Assembly: GCA_963920665.1 (NCBI GenBank)
Contig: OY987270.1
Location: 13,108,019-13,172,018 of the forward strand
Direction: 5' to 3'
DNA length: 64,000 nt
Origin: Straminergon stramineum
Taxonomy: Eukaryota > Streptophyta > Bryopsida > Hypnales > Calliergonaceae
How positions within the stretch are numbered: the first letter of the stretch is position 1; each line of letters opens with the position of its first letter. A model generated the notes under the pieces. It was not told the origin of the DNA, ran no database searches, and saw only the letters and a program-made list of their open reading frames with translations. Made by a program: the position numbers and the translations under genes. Below, in pieces: positions 22,901 to 37,655 of the stretch.

Positions 22901-25900
22901 TACTTTCTGGACTTCTTGCTTCATTTTTGGACAGTGCGGATGGGATGATGTTTGGACCCTTGGAGAAGTGTCCACTTTGTGAGGGTTTCATGGAGTATCA
23001 AGGCGGATCATATAGGTGTCGAGGTTTTTTAACGGCTTGGAGCAAATGCACCTTTACGACCCAAAGGCCGAAAAGATCATCTACTAAATGGGAAATTGGA
23101 AAGGAATGTGACAATGACTACCTCCTGCAGGTAAAGGCGTACATCAGTACATACTGTGTGTTCTAAAGTCTCTTAATTATGACTGCATTGGCAAAGTGTT
23201 TCAATTCAGTTATGCAGGTCATTTGTACACTTGATGGCAGTTGAACGGTTGCTGCGGTGTGAAATTTGAAGCATGGTATTGCTTTGATATAGATACTTTT
23301 TATGCAAAGTAGGCTCAAATATGTTATTCATGGGTTCAGTCGAGCTTTATTAGCATACAGATGGAAGTTGTGGTAATTTTCCAACCTTTTTGGGTTAATT
23401 TCAGTGGTTTAAAACACAAAGCAAGAAGAAAGCTGAACGACTTCTTGTCCCAGCATCTCCGGCCAAGCCTTCAAGCGCTCACGAACCCCTCAAATCTGGC
23501 GAATTGTTTTTGACGGGATGCGAATTCGTCATTATTGGGAGATTATCGGTCACTCAGGTTAGAGTTTTCATATCGATGTGCCTTTGCTTGAGGAGTAGCA
23601 TGTTCACACGAAATTTTTGTTCACACTCACAGATGTTCCAATGTGTCGATTAACACAGATTTTGACACAATTCATACGCCTTGTAATTAACCTTGAGGCA
23701 GTTGATTGAAGGTGTAATAAAGTCCAGGTGTAGAGTTTTCATTGTATTACTGACAACTACTTCGACAGGCGAAGCTTAAGGAAAAGGTGGAATTAGCTGG
23801 GGGTCGCCTTCGATCTGGGACAACTGGCATTGGGAGCTGTGAGTTACACCCTGCATTGTAGCTCCTTTGATAGGGCTTTGAGTTCCTACATAGATCGTGT
23901 AATGAATGGTTTCGTTTTACTGTTAATATGCAGAGTTTTATTTCATCATGAACGTGGTGAAACGCGAAGTTCAGTCGAGATTTCGTGTGTTAATTTTGTT
24001 TCTGCCTTTCTTGCCATTCCTGATTTTTTATGGTAGTTGGATGCAGCTGTGACCTGTGTTGTCACTACAGAAAGTACGCTGGAGACTGACAAATTTCGTA
24101 GAGATTTAGGACATGCCTGGTAAGTCTTTCAGGTTCTGGCATTTGAAGTGATGTATGAGTACGAGTGTGGTTGCCGAGTCAAGAAAGAATGCTGGTGTCG
24201 CGTTTGTGTAGCGTTTCCTTTAAGTTCACTATAATAACGTGTGAAATTTTTGTATTTTGCTTTCTTTGCAGGGAGGTGCCTATCGTGAAGGAGCAATATC
24301 TTCTTGATTGTTTGAAGAAGAAGGAGAAGCTTTCTATGGACGCATACAAACTGGAGCTTAGTTTAAAGCCTGATATTGTGAAAGTGAAAGTTAAGGGTAG
24401 AGGTTCTGTTCATCCTGACTCCGGGTTGCAAGAAACTGGTCACATTGTTGAGGAAGGCAAATTCCTGTATGCCACAACGCTTAACCGAACTGAAATCTCC
24501 ACAGGAATTAACAGGTACAGCAAAGTGCAAGACCTACCCCCGCAGTTCGTGTTTTTTTTATAAAGCTTTAGTAGTTGAGTAGTTATGTATTGCTGTTTGT
24601 CTTCGTTATCAGTGCCACCTAAACTATACGAAGCGGAGTCTTAATAGTACCCTTTTCTGTGCAGTTTCTATGTGTTGCAGCTTATTGAGGAAGATGCGAC
24701 GAGTAAGGCGCACCACCTGTTCAGGAAATGGGGTCGGGTGGGTAACGACAGAATAGGTAATGACAAGATCGAGAGGATGTCATCAAAAGCTGCAGGAATC
24801 AATGAGTTCAAGCGATTGTTCCTGGAGAAAACGGGGAATTTATTTGAGCAATGGGTGGATCATGAAAATTTTGAAAAGCAACCTGGCAAATTTCACCCCC
24901 TTGAAATTGTACGAACAGTCCCATCCCTTTTCTACTCAGTTAATGCATTTGATACCCATGTCTTTGCCGTCATGACGTAATCTTACATCTCACTCGAGCT
25001 CGGCGTTATGAGCTATTAAACACAAAAAGTAAATCACGCAACCTGTACGTTTTTCGTGTACTTTTTTCGACATGTACACTGGGTAGCACTAGGTTCTCTT
25101 CTAGATTATTCAATTTTAGCTTATTCACACTTCCTTTGAAACAGTCTTGTATGAAGTCTCGCAATCTTTTCGAAACGATACTAAGGTGTACAAAAAACTG
25201 ATCTGCAGGATTACGGGGTGGACAAGGCTCCCAGGCCACAAATGGCACTTGCTGGCTCAAAAAGCAAGCTGCATCCTCGAGTCTTAGATCTGATGAAGAT
25301 GCTTTTTGACCTTGAAACTTACAAGTATGAATACGATTCAACACATTTCTCCGTTTCATGTATCAATATATCAACAGTATTAAGGTCTACTGATAAATCA
25401 CATGGATACTTGGTTCTAATTCCGTGGATGTTGTTTAGAAAAGTCTCGAGACTATTTATGCGGGTCCTAGAGTACATCTTACATCTTTTCAGCAGAATTT
25501 GTACGTTAGTGGTTGAGGGATAAGACTTTCAGGCATCTGTTTTATGAAACATCACTCATCTGACCTATTCCTCTTTCATTCCTGTGCAGATCTGCGATGA
25601 TGGAATTCGAAATTAATATGTCAGAAATGCCTTTGGGCAAGCTAAGCAAGCGCCACATCGAACGAGGTATCCCATCACCACCTGAATTTTTAGCCTCTAT
25701 GTGCCGCCCGGTTGGGTCAAAATTCAGATGTGCTATAATTATATATTTGACTTTTGCGATGTTTTAGTATTTGATGTCTTAAACGGAGATATTATGCATG
25801 ATTATTAGAAATTATCTATATACTTGTAGTTGGAAAGAAATTCACAAATCTGTGTCAGTTCAATTTAGAAGCATTGAAATTTGTTAATTCTATTTCTATT

Positions 25901-28835
25901 TGGGGGGATTGAATTCTGGTGCAATAGGCTAAATTTTTTGAGACTATCGACAAGGTACTAATTATTAGTCCACATTTTTATTTATTTAATGGTGTATGAT
26001 ACCTTTTAATTTCTGCGTATAGTAAAATTTCAACAAAAAATGAGTCTTGACTTAAGCATTATGATAAGTAGGGACTGCTTCTTCCACTTATGAAATAAAC
26101 TCTTCCAGATGCTGCGTCCCTCTCATATTTGGGAACGCCTGTAGTGGAGTGTCTAATTGTACAAATGCAAAGCCAACGTGATTCTGGTTCTTGAGATACC
26201 GAATTCGTTTTCTTAGAACCTTCCAAATTGATGTAATCGTCTGAAGAGGATGGACCGGGCATGCTCGTCCTCGCCATTTAGGTTTTAGTATCCTTCTTCA
26301 GAGTTACTGCATCAAATCGGATGAATTCATTAGTATGCACCTTGGTTCTATAATGCGTACATTGAGAATAAGGTTCATGTCTAATTGCAGGTTATTCGGT
26401 GCTTACTGAAATTCAAAATATCTTGGGAGGTGAACAAGGCCCGCGCCAGAAAGGACTGTTAGTTGATGCAAGCAACCGCTTCTTCACATTAATCCCCACT
26501 GTTCACCCGTTGATAATCTCGGACGAACAAACATTGAAGTTAAAGGTAATGAGCTTCTACCTCCTTAACTTTCAGATGCCTGCTCAGCTGGCATGATCAC
26601 GTTTGTAATGTCTTGACGCAGGAGGCTACAAATGCGTCTGTTACTTCTTTGAAGTCTTGCCATGGACTTGAATGGAACTGGCAATTCGGTCATTCTCTTC
26701 TATGGGGTGCATTCAACTAGCTTTGTTCTTCTGTAAATATGAGGAAATTGCCTTCTAAGCACATCATACGTTTGTTGGGTATGAATTTCTCGCAGATCCA
26801 TATGCTGGAAGCATTGCGTGACATTGAAATTGCTGCGGAGTTCTTGGACATAAAAGATGAAGACCCTGAGGAGGACCCACTGGATGCACATTATTACAAG
26901 CTGCATTGTGATATTAAACCTCTTGACCATGAAAGCAGTGATTTCAAGCTGGTCGAGAAATACTTGAAGCAAACTCATGCGCCTACCCACACGGTATGGC
27001 CTTGAACTTCATGTAGATAAAATAGAATTAAGTACCATAATTGCACCATATGGCATAGTTCTGCATATTGTCAGCCTAGGTCAATCTCGGAGACGATGGA
27101 CCTCCAAGTATCTCTATGTTGTAGAAGAGCATCATTGTCCTTGTTTTTCTTTTAAGTCATCATGAACTACGCCTTTGTTAGCACTCTGCTTCCTGATTAC
27201 TTACTTCTCACTGTACGGCAAGTTTGTCTATTCCAGATCGATTGCCATCTTCTCTTGTATAGAAGTATTGTCTGATAATGTGCTTGCGATCTAAATTGCA
27301 GGACTGGGCTCTGGAACTGGAGGATGTATTTGCTGTCGATAGAGAAGGAGAATCTGAGAGTTTTACACCCTTCAAAAGGAGTCTTGATAACCACATGCTA
27401 CTATGGCATGGTCAGTTAATATGTTCTTGTCAGTTAACGTGGTTCTGTTTGCTTTTTTCTATTGATTACGTAGGACGTAGATCTAAAAATTTTCAAACCT
27501 TGGTGGAAGGCTGTTAGTTGATCTCTGCTGAGTACTTGCAGGTTCTCGAACAACAAACTATGTTGGTATTCTGAGCCAAGGCCTCAGGATTGCTCCTCCA
27601 GAAGCTCCAGTTTCAGGCTACATGGTATATGTCATTCATTCTGGCTCTACGTCTTACTAATGCTAGCTGTTGCAAAAGCCGTTTTGAATTTCCGGTTGTA
27701 CCACTTGGATTACTAGATCAACTGCATTATTATCGATTTGGAGTAAAAGAGCCTGTGTGCTTTTTCTCCGAACTAATGAAATTTCTTTCTTGCCTCGTCA
27801 GTTTGGCAAAGGGCTGTACTTTGCTGATCTCGTCAGCAAGAGTGCTCAATATTGCTTCACAACAAAGAAGAATCCAACTGGGTTGCTGTTGCTCAGTGAG
27901 GTGGCTTTGGGTAAAACAAACAACCTCACAAAAGCCCAGGTACAGCACTGTGAAATTCTCATCTCTTTGACCAAGTATTCAGGGTTTTGGAGTCCCAATT
28001 TCTTTGAGTTAACTATTATATGTTAATTCCCTACTTACGAAGTGCTCAATATTCATTATCGCTCCTCAAGTTTATTCTGCAGTTTTGCATCATAGTGGGT
28101 TTCAATGTAGTGGATACTGCTGTTTTTTGGCGCATCTCATTTTTTTAATGCGATGCTACAGTACATGGAGAAGCCCCCTGAAGGAACTAACTCAACCCTG
28201 GGCCTGGGTAAGAAAAAACCACTGGAAACCGCGTTCGAGAAATTTGAAGGTGATGTGATAGTGCCATGTGGCAAACCGGTACCATCTGGAGTTCGCAGCG
28301 ATCTCAAGTACAATGAATATATTGTGTATGACAAATCCCAGGTATATCTTTCCATCACAAGTGAAATCCCCTGTCTCCTCCCATTAGATTTACAGTTTTA
28401 TTGTTCTTATGTTAATTTAATGTTAACTTAATTTTAGAGTACTGCAAATGGTGTTAATATGAGTGATGTCAGTGTTCTTGGCATTATCTTGATATTATAC
28501 TGGCTTCTACTTAGTTAATATTGTGCCAACATTAACTTGACATTGATTTAACATTATCTGAATATTGATCTAATGATCTATTAGATTAAAATTCATTTAC
28601 CAGTAATTACTCTGGGAATCTAATACTGAATCTTTTGAGATGTATACTTTTCAAACCAGGCTTCTTGTTCATCATGAACTGTCCGTTCTCTCCGTTGTAG
28701 GTTCTGTTAATTGTGTGAACTTGCTTTCCAGTTTCTTTTGAATGTGGTACCGGCAACCAGACACTAATGCACCTAACTGGTTTTCAGGTTAAATTGCGAT
28801 TCTTGCTCAAGGTCAACTTTAAGCACAAACACTGA
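19918..28835 (+). CDS. PARP1: Poly(ADP-ribose) polymerase 1
   Basis: Nuclear enzyme that senses DNA breaks and makes poly(ADP-ribose) from NAD+. Twenty-two exons: 19918-20073, 20265-20314, 20537-20607, 20718-20902, 21394-21583, 21957-22082, 22414-22666, 22935-23130, 23405-23557, 23769-23838, 24047-24119, 24272-24514, 24665-24908, 25209-25324, 25590-25666, 26391-26545, 26796-26993, 27302-27410, 27542-27624, 27802-27939, 28162-28341, 28788-28835; 3114 nt, 1037 aa, all phases agree. Zinc finger 1 uses C24, C27, H56, C59; finger 2 uses C143, C146, H177, C180. The third zinc domain (CPLCEG...YRCRG) is in exon 8, BRCT in exons 9-12, WGR (RKWGRVGND) in exon 13, the helical regulatory domain in exons 14-17 and the ART domain to the end. 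The H-Y-E triad is complete: H888 (LLWHG), Y922 (GKGLYFAD), E1014 (YNEYIVYD). At exon 11 a nearer AG at 24036 would break the frame, so the acceptor before 24047 was chosen. Slightly longer than Arabidopsis PARP1 (983 aa). Confidence 0.96.
20999..21300 (+). repeat. SINE-like dispersed repeat in PARP1 intron 4
   Basis: Carries the ordered blocks GGGAGGTTGTAGATCA, GACAACCCCATTTCCATTCA, CAAGTCATG, ACATCCAACTTGGTAT and GTAACAGGGGT shared with the copies near 33840-34300 and 50000-50290. Lies wholly inside an intron. Confidence 0.55.
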
Positions 28836-30897
<2,062 letters not shown>

Positions 30898-31770
30898 TAG
30901 AACCCATGATGAAATCTCTTTCACCATAATGGAATAAATTCAATGCAGTCAAGATTCTAGACACTTACAACAAAATTTGGCCAAAGCTACTAGACACATC
31001 TAAAGCCCAACGGTCCCAAATCGCCCTTTGCAAGTAACCCAAGGACAAACTACCTAGTCCAATTTTGTAGCTCTTGGCAATCCAAGCCTTGAATTTCACA
31101 AATTGTATGCCTAATTGTCTTGGCAATTGCACAACCTTATTCATGACATTGAGTCTAATAAGATTCTTCATGGCAACCCACAATTTGGAGTCCCAATGAA
31201 GAATGAGGAACCTTTGTTTAATCCTATGTGGACACTTTTGGTCCTTTGGGTAGTGAGGGTTTATTAGTGCCTTCCTTTGAAATGTGTTTTAGAATGGATA
31301 TCATCATTGACTACACAAATAAGTTTTTTTTATCTCCATTCTTTATAATTGTACTTGTGACAAACTTCCAAATACATGGAATTGGCCCAAAAAATAAATC
31401 AGATTTCTACTTGGAAGAATGCAACAATTGCAAGAGGATATTCAGAATTGTTGATTGAACTAATTTTGAATGAGGCTTGAGAAAAGTGTGGCCCAAAATT
31501 TTGGAAACCAATATTTAACATTAGATTTCAACTTTTCTAGTTGCTTTAAGTTTGACAAGGCAAAATTACATCCATATTGTAGTTTCTCCTTATGTACATA
31601 GAAGTATGAAACTTTGCAAAGGCAATTTGGACTCAAGAAAGTTGAAAAATTCATTTCCAATTCCAACATAGCATGGGAGTTGATCCTTTTAGCAACATTC
31701 TCTTTGCATTGTTCATTTTGCTCAACCAACTTTGGTTGGCATTTTTGGATGGACATTTTTTTTAATTCTT
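30898..31770. other. AT-rich spacer, no gene seen
   Basis: Minus-strand open frames of 70-100 codons occur here but have no recognisable motif and no splice-consistent neighbours. Nothing else seen. Confidence 0.35.
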
Positions 31771-32702
31771 TTAACCCTTAAAGGACCATTGTCCCTATGG
31801 GGGACAAATGAGATTTCGGGCAGGTACCTACAGTCTCAATTTTTGTCTTGATTTTTTGAAACTTTTTATGAAGATAGAAAAATTGATTAAATTCATGGGA
31901 ATATAATTTTTTTTTCATTTGATGCCTGGGAACAAAAGTTATGCCCAAATAAGCTCAAAACAAGGGAGAGGGGGCAGCAAAAAAAAGTTTCAAAAATTTG
32001 AATTTTTTTATTTTTTATTTTTTCTCCTTATAGATTGTATTTTTGTCTACACGGAAAGATTTGATTCATTCCATTTGGATTTGTTATGAGAAAGTTATAG
32101 ACAATTTTGTTTTTCGGGCACTTAGAGCATCTTCCTAAAAAAATAACTTGTAGGATTCATTTCTGAATGCAATTTTTACAATTTTTCAAAAACTCAAGTT
32201 CCATATTGTTTCATTTGCCTTCTAGAACAATCTCACCATTGGGATTAGTGCATTTTAATTCCATCTTAGAGATATTAATAATTTAGATTTTCCTTCTATC
32301 TTGTACCTACTTCCACTTAACAATTTTTTAAAGAATCAAAATTAATTTTTTTTGCATTTTATTTTTTTTACTAGACTCTCAACTCAATTCTACACCACAA
32401 AGATTTAAAACTCAAAACTCTGTAGTGAAAAAAATTAAAATTAAGAAGGTTCAAAGTCAAATAACCTAGTCCCGCAATGTGTGGAAAAACTTGTTTTCTT
32501 CACTTTAAACACAGATATCTTCCAATCTATGCGGTCAAAGTTTCTGAAATTTTTTCCACACATTTTCATACTAGATAGGTGTAAGATCCTACGGTTAGAT
32601 GAGCAAAAAATACAATTTTCAAAATTTTTAACTCTTTGCTCTAAAAATGGCAGTTTTGAGTGTTCTTTTGCAGAAAAAAGGCCTTGGTCCTTTAGGGGTT
32701 AA
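31771..32702 (+). mobile_element. 930-bp TTAA/CCC MITE-like element
   Basis: Ends are TTAACCCTTAAAGGACC (31771) and GGTCCTTTAGGGGTTAA (32702), an inverted repeat with one mismatch, each with an outer TTAA. The interior is AT-rich and non-coding. A truncated, inverted relative lies at 46920-47630. Confidence 0.65.
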
Positions 32703-33839
32703 TTTTATATAACCTAAATTGATTATGTAATTTGAATTCAGTTATATTACTATTTTTATGTTCAAGACTGATATATCTAAGTTCAAAATTTTTTATAAAG
32801 ATTATGATGCAAAGTGTTTAGAAATTCCTAGTGTTGGAAAATTTCTATTTGGAAAAAGTATTGATGCCATCATTGCATTTTGTGCTTGTTTTCACAAATC
32901 AATTGAAATGTAATTTACAACCATTGAAATTTTCAAATGCCACATGTAAAAATTAAATTTATTGAGAATTTATGAAAAAAGTAGAAAGATTTTTCAATAA
33001 ATTGATTGTATATATACAATCAACATTGTTTCCATCCATGCAAACTTCAAAAAAGCTATGGAACTTATATTTTATAATACATTTGTATGTTGTTCAAAGC
33101 TCCTCAGTCTTAAAGAGACCATATGCAAACCTTCGTACAAATTGGACAAATGTCACCAATCTTTTATCATATCAAATGGTACAATAGGCTTGTTGCACTC
33201 TAAGATGTGGAAGGTCTCCAAATATCATAATATACTTTAAAATATGTTAAAATTATGCTAATATACCATGTTGTATGCTCAAACATACAGCAATATATCA
33301 TTACATATTTGGGGACATTAGGGTTGGATTTTGAACCAAATATTCAAACCCCTTCCACAAGGAACAACCATGTCATAGGAAATGTGTTGGAAAGTTCTAG
33401 CATATTCCTAGTCTCCCATGAAAATTGGGGAAAGTTGGATTTTGAACATCTCCTAAATACACTATGGACACATTTCATATTTTCATTGGATAATGTGAAG
33501 GTTAGATCAAAATCCAAAGTTTCAAATCCAAAAAATTGCTAGAATCTATATTTAGCAATGAACATGAAGAAGCTATTAAGAACACAAACAATCCAATTGT
33601 TTGTGTTGCAGTAGAAAATCTGTTCCAAAGTACACTGTTGGATGTGCACCAAATTTAAGATACTATAACACCACCAGAATGCACGTCATATCGAGAACAT
33701 TCGTAAGGCGATCAAGACAGAACCTACAATTTTTCTGAGGCCTCAACAATGGCAACTACGATCATATTCAATACAACAGCCTATTTCGTATCTCTAAAAT
33801 TGTGAAGACCAAATGCTCGTTCTGAAAATTCAACCCGGC
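32703..33839. other. AT-rich spacer, no gene seen
   Basis: Low-GC DNA up to about 33600, where composition rises toward the following repeat and gene. No exon or RNA gene could be supported. Confidence 0.35.
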
Positions 33840-34300
33840 ACAAAACCATTAGGATGCTAATACCACTAGGGACCTGATCCTATCTCCTACACTGCCTCCG
33901 TTACCCGTTTACCGGCAGCAACGCATCTCCTCTACTAAGCTTAAGCTTAATCGGCCTTCAATTAGCAAGTGGTCAAGAATGACTTGGTTAAATGACTATG
34001 GCCACTGACATTTGAATGGAAAGCAGGGGTTGTCTACCGTCACCCATCTCTGTAATACGCTCAATTTGCCTTCAATGAGCAAGTGCTGAAAGAATGACTC
34101 GGGTAATGTCTATGGCCACCGATCTTTGAATGGAAATCAGGGATTGCATACTTTCACCTACGGTGATCTACAACCTCCCACTTGAAATTGCAGAAGAGAT
34201 TCTTAAACAGGGAAAAAAAACTTGTACTCCGCAGATTTTGAACCAGAGATCTTTCCACAGCTCTGTATTGATCTCTCAAGAATCACACCTACACAAGTAC
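33840..34300 (-). repeat. SINE-like dispersed repeat, longest copy
   Basis: On the minus strand the copy reads GAGAGATCAATACAGAGCTG, then GGTTCAAAATCTG (close to a pol III B-box), then CAAGTGGGAGGTTGTAGATC, TTTCCATTCAAAGATCGGTG, GAGTCATTC, and further down GTTGCTGCCGGTAAACGG and GGATCAGGTCCC. About 33960-34150 holds the middle part twice in tandem. It lies just downstream of the APC15-like gene and may overlap its 3' UTR. Confidence 0.5.
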
Positions 34301-34432
34301 ACATGTAAGTCACAATGCTTACAATGACGTACAAAATATCCTCAACCATACAGGAGAAAGCCGTAGCACAATCTACTGGATTTGGGGGAGTTGATCAGTA
34401 CAAGACTTGAGTGGAGTCCATTGCCAGGAAGC

Positions 34433-35617
34433 TCAGTTCGCTTCTTGCTCAAACTCTTCCACTTCGCTCCCTTCCTCCCCGTTGTCCGCATCCTCGTCTT
34501 CGGCATCTGGTTCATAATCCTCCTCGTGATTCTCCACCGCTGTTTTCCCAAGCGGATTCACACCCTCGTTTGTGGTTCGTATCTCAGCCCACTGCACAAA
34601 AAAAATCCCAAACTTATTATCATTCTCCGGCAAGTTTGTACTGTAGTAGATCCGGACGAGGAATATTTCAAAGATTTCTTCCTCAAAACTCAATGCTTTG
34701 AAGACCTTTTCTGAACCATAAACCCTAAAGAATGGGACGGTTTGTGCTCAGGTTAAAACTGAGATATTATATGCAGCAGAAATAATAATAATAATTACGA
34801 CAAAAAAAACTCCAGGGAGTTCGTCTTATAGACTTTTGAATTTTATGAATTCTTTAGGGCCTTCTATACTTGGGATACTTCGGATAGAACTTTATCGCCT
34901 TTCCATACGCAATAGAACACCGGATCTCAATGGCGGGTCCTCTACACTACTCATGTCCCTCATTCTCCATGCACTTAATTACAACAGCATCAAACTGGTG
35001 GAATCACACTAAACCCTAAACCCTAAACCCTTAGACAAGAAATCCTCCGAAACACCACGACATCCAAATCCTCCGCACAACCGTCGCCATTCCTCCGAAT
35101 AAAGAAGAAGAAGAGTAACACTCGTCCTAAGCCAATCGTGAAAAGTAAGTGTGATGGGGTAATTCGACTAATTATGCCACGGCGGAGATAGTGACTGATT
35201 ACTACCATTGACGTCTCCTGTTGAAGATAGACTTCATGACAAAAACAAAAAGCTAAACTCCATACAACCACTAACACGACCCATTCCTTCAAACAGAGCT
35301 CCAAACCGTAAGTAATGAATCCCAAATAATCTCAACTACACCAAATCCAGGAAAACAGAAGGCAAGTTCGAAAATTTCACTAAGCCATGCCAACCTGGAG
35401 CATACTCTGAGACGCACAGAAAAGCATCAACCACGTCGTCATCACAAACATAATGCAGACACAAAATGGCGAATTTTGCTACACAGGGTACCTTCTCTTC
35501 GAGCTCCGCCTCCTCCTGCGCCAGCTGATTCTCGTCGCCGTGCACGATGAGCCAGTCATCACTGTGGTCTACGGTGGGCGGCACAAGCATGGGAAACTGG
35601 ACCATGCCGGACCACAT
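34433..35617 (-). CDS. Small acidic protein, candidate APC/C subunit 15
   Basis: Two exons, 35492-35617 and 34433-34591, in phase 0, coding 94 aa. The first ATG after a short upstream start-stop is at 35617. Exon 1 gives MWSGMVQFPMLVPPTVDH and then EEAELEEK; exon 2 gives WAEIRTTNEGVNPLGKTAVE followed by an Asp/Glu-rich tail ending EEFEQEAN. The layout (short aromatic/proline start, Glu-rich helix, a Trp, then N-x-x-P-x-G-K and an acidic tail) resembles metazoan APC15, a subunit that helps release the mitotic checkpoint complex from the anaphase-promoting complex. The resemblance is short and acidic tails are low-complexity, so the identity is a proposal. It could instead be another small acidic nuclear protein. 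A plant telomere-type repeat sits in its intron. Confidence 0.5.
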
Positions 35618-36667
35618 GGTGCTCTCTCGATTTTTGATTGTGCTGTGGCTCACTCGTTACATCCCGAAATCAGCAGCGAAGTGTAACTTCTGCAAAGTTC
35701 TAGTGAGCGTCAGCTTCACTCACCCCTACGGGATTCTTGCTACGTTAGTAGTCGAATTGGGGGATGGGGATGATTCCCAGAGTTCAAGGTTCGGGGATTT
35801 TAGGGTTTCTGCACCTCGACTTTGTTTCTCTGACACAAGAATAAGCCCTAAACCGCACTTTCAAACTAAGGTAAGCTTATGTGCATCCATTATCATCACT
35901 GCCCAAATCGGAACTCCTACACTAAAACTTTGATGTTGAAGACACAAGATGTACACAACTAGAACATGAAGGCCTAGGAGGAGAGTCTTATGTTGATTTT
36001 TGTTATACCTACAAATAATACAATGAAAACATCTTAATGTATTTATTCAATATCCAAATAATCCATACTATAATGCATTGGAATTCCCCTTCATTTTTTA
36101 ATAAGATGCAATACAAATAATTTAGATTTAATAATAATAAATATGCTCAATTGTTATTAGTGTAGATTGTGGGTGCACTTACCTTAACAATTGAGAAGTA
36201 GATAGTTACAATGTGTTAAAAGAGAAGAGTCTTCAATAGGTGTATTGCTAATTGGTAGATAAGAAATAAATCACTTCAGTAATAAAATCTAATGTGCTCT
36301 ATTTGTTTATTGTAGCTCCTACAATATGCTCTTGAAGATTATTGTAATCCAATTTGTGGATGCCATGACTCTTAGGGTTTAAGGTAAAGGATACTATTAG
36401 TGTCACTTTAACCCTAAGATTCAATGGTGGGGTGGAGAATGGAGATTTGGAGATTTTAAATCTTGCAAAAGAAATTGTGATACAATCTTCATTGTAATGC
36501 AATTATCAATGGAGAAATCATCATTAGAATGAATAGAGATCCTAAAATTCTTCTTCAATGATGGGTAAATGCAAATTTTATTTGGAATTTTGGAAAACAA
36601 ATCATGTGGGTAAAACTAGTTCAAATTTGAAGTTGACAAGTAATAGCTATTTAGGCCTTAGAAAGCT
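35618..36667. other. Upstream region of the APC15-like gene; spacer
   Basis: About 35618-35930 has gene-like composition and is the likely promoter and 5' UTR. The rest is AT-rich spacer without a recognised feature. Confidence 0.35.
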
Positions 36668-37244
36668 TTAACCCCTAAATGTCCAGATTCATCTCCCAAA
36701 TTGATGATTTGAGAAAAATCAATATAAAGTGCTATTTGGAAGCGTATTTTGGAATTGGTATAGAAATAAATGTTGTAGATTTTGATTTGTAGTTTCCATC
36801 TATATAGTTAGATTCACCAATGCTATCACCAATTTTTTTCTATAAATTTTGAAAGAGAAATTCCAAAATTCCTTCAGAATTCGATTACAATCAAAATGTT
36901 ATCATTTTTTGAGTAAAATTTGTTGGAATGGATTTGAAATGAGGTTCTTTCCACATGGTAATTTTTTGAAATTATTCTGTTCTTCCTATCTATGACCTCA
37001 TTTTGGCAAATCCAATTTTGAACTAGAGTCAATGCAATTTGACCACTTGACATCCTTGCACATTGGTAATTTTAGAAAAATATGTACTCTAGTAACACCA
37101 AATCCAACCCTTAGATAGGACAACAACTTGATAATGTATCTTCACAAATTAAAATAACTTTCATCCAAGTAGTTAGGAGGATGAAACTGGAGTTTCAATC
37201 TGTTCATCGTCCAAAAAATGGACGTTGGAGCGTTTAGGGGTTAG
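36668..37244 (+). mobile_element. 580-610-bp TTAA/CCC MITE-like element, copy B
   Basis: The best preserved copy. It starts TTAACCCCTAAATGTCCAGA and ends GGACGTTGGAGCGTTTAGGG then GTTAG, so the right TTAA has one change. The interior matches copies A (15519-16132) and C (47654-48231). Non-coding. Confidence 0.7.
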
Positions 37245-37655
37245 AAATTTACTTGATTAGAAATGTACATATAAACATTGGTTGCAGCTTCAACAAGACG
37301 TGTCTGAAGTGAGGTGAAAAGATTATTTTCTTAAGGTGGAAGCATTTTCATTTAGAAGAGACGGTAATAGAAGATTTGGCGAATGCCATTACAATACACA
37401 AAAAATTAGAACAACTTCGAGTCTGCTAACTGAAGAAATTTACCAAAAGGAGTATTCACCCTGACAGAAACAAGCATAAACTTTTGTGGATGAATTACAA
37501 ACCTACAATATGCAAAGAATATCTTAATTTTCGTGCTTCATGATTGCTCTCTAACCAAAGCTACCAAGAATCACAAATCTCAAATTATCGTACAGGAAAT
37601 TCATGATACAACAAAGGTACAAATATATACAACCCAGGTTGAGCTACAATAAATA

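Noticed and set aside
24037..24046. Nearer acceptor for PARP1 exon 11
   Set aside because: Using the AG at 24036 brings a stop within the exon; the AG at 24046 keeps the frame and the conserved BRCT sequence.
222..28835. Idea that POLH and PARP1 form a DNA-repair gene cluster
   Set aside because: They are about 19 kb apart, on opposite strands, with two plastid genes between them; chance neighbourhood is the simpler view.
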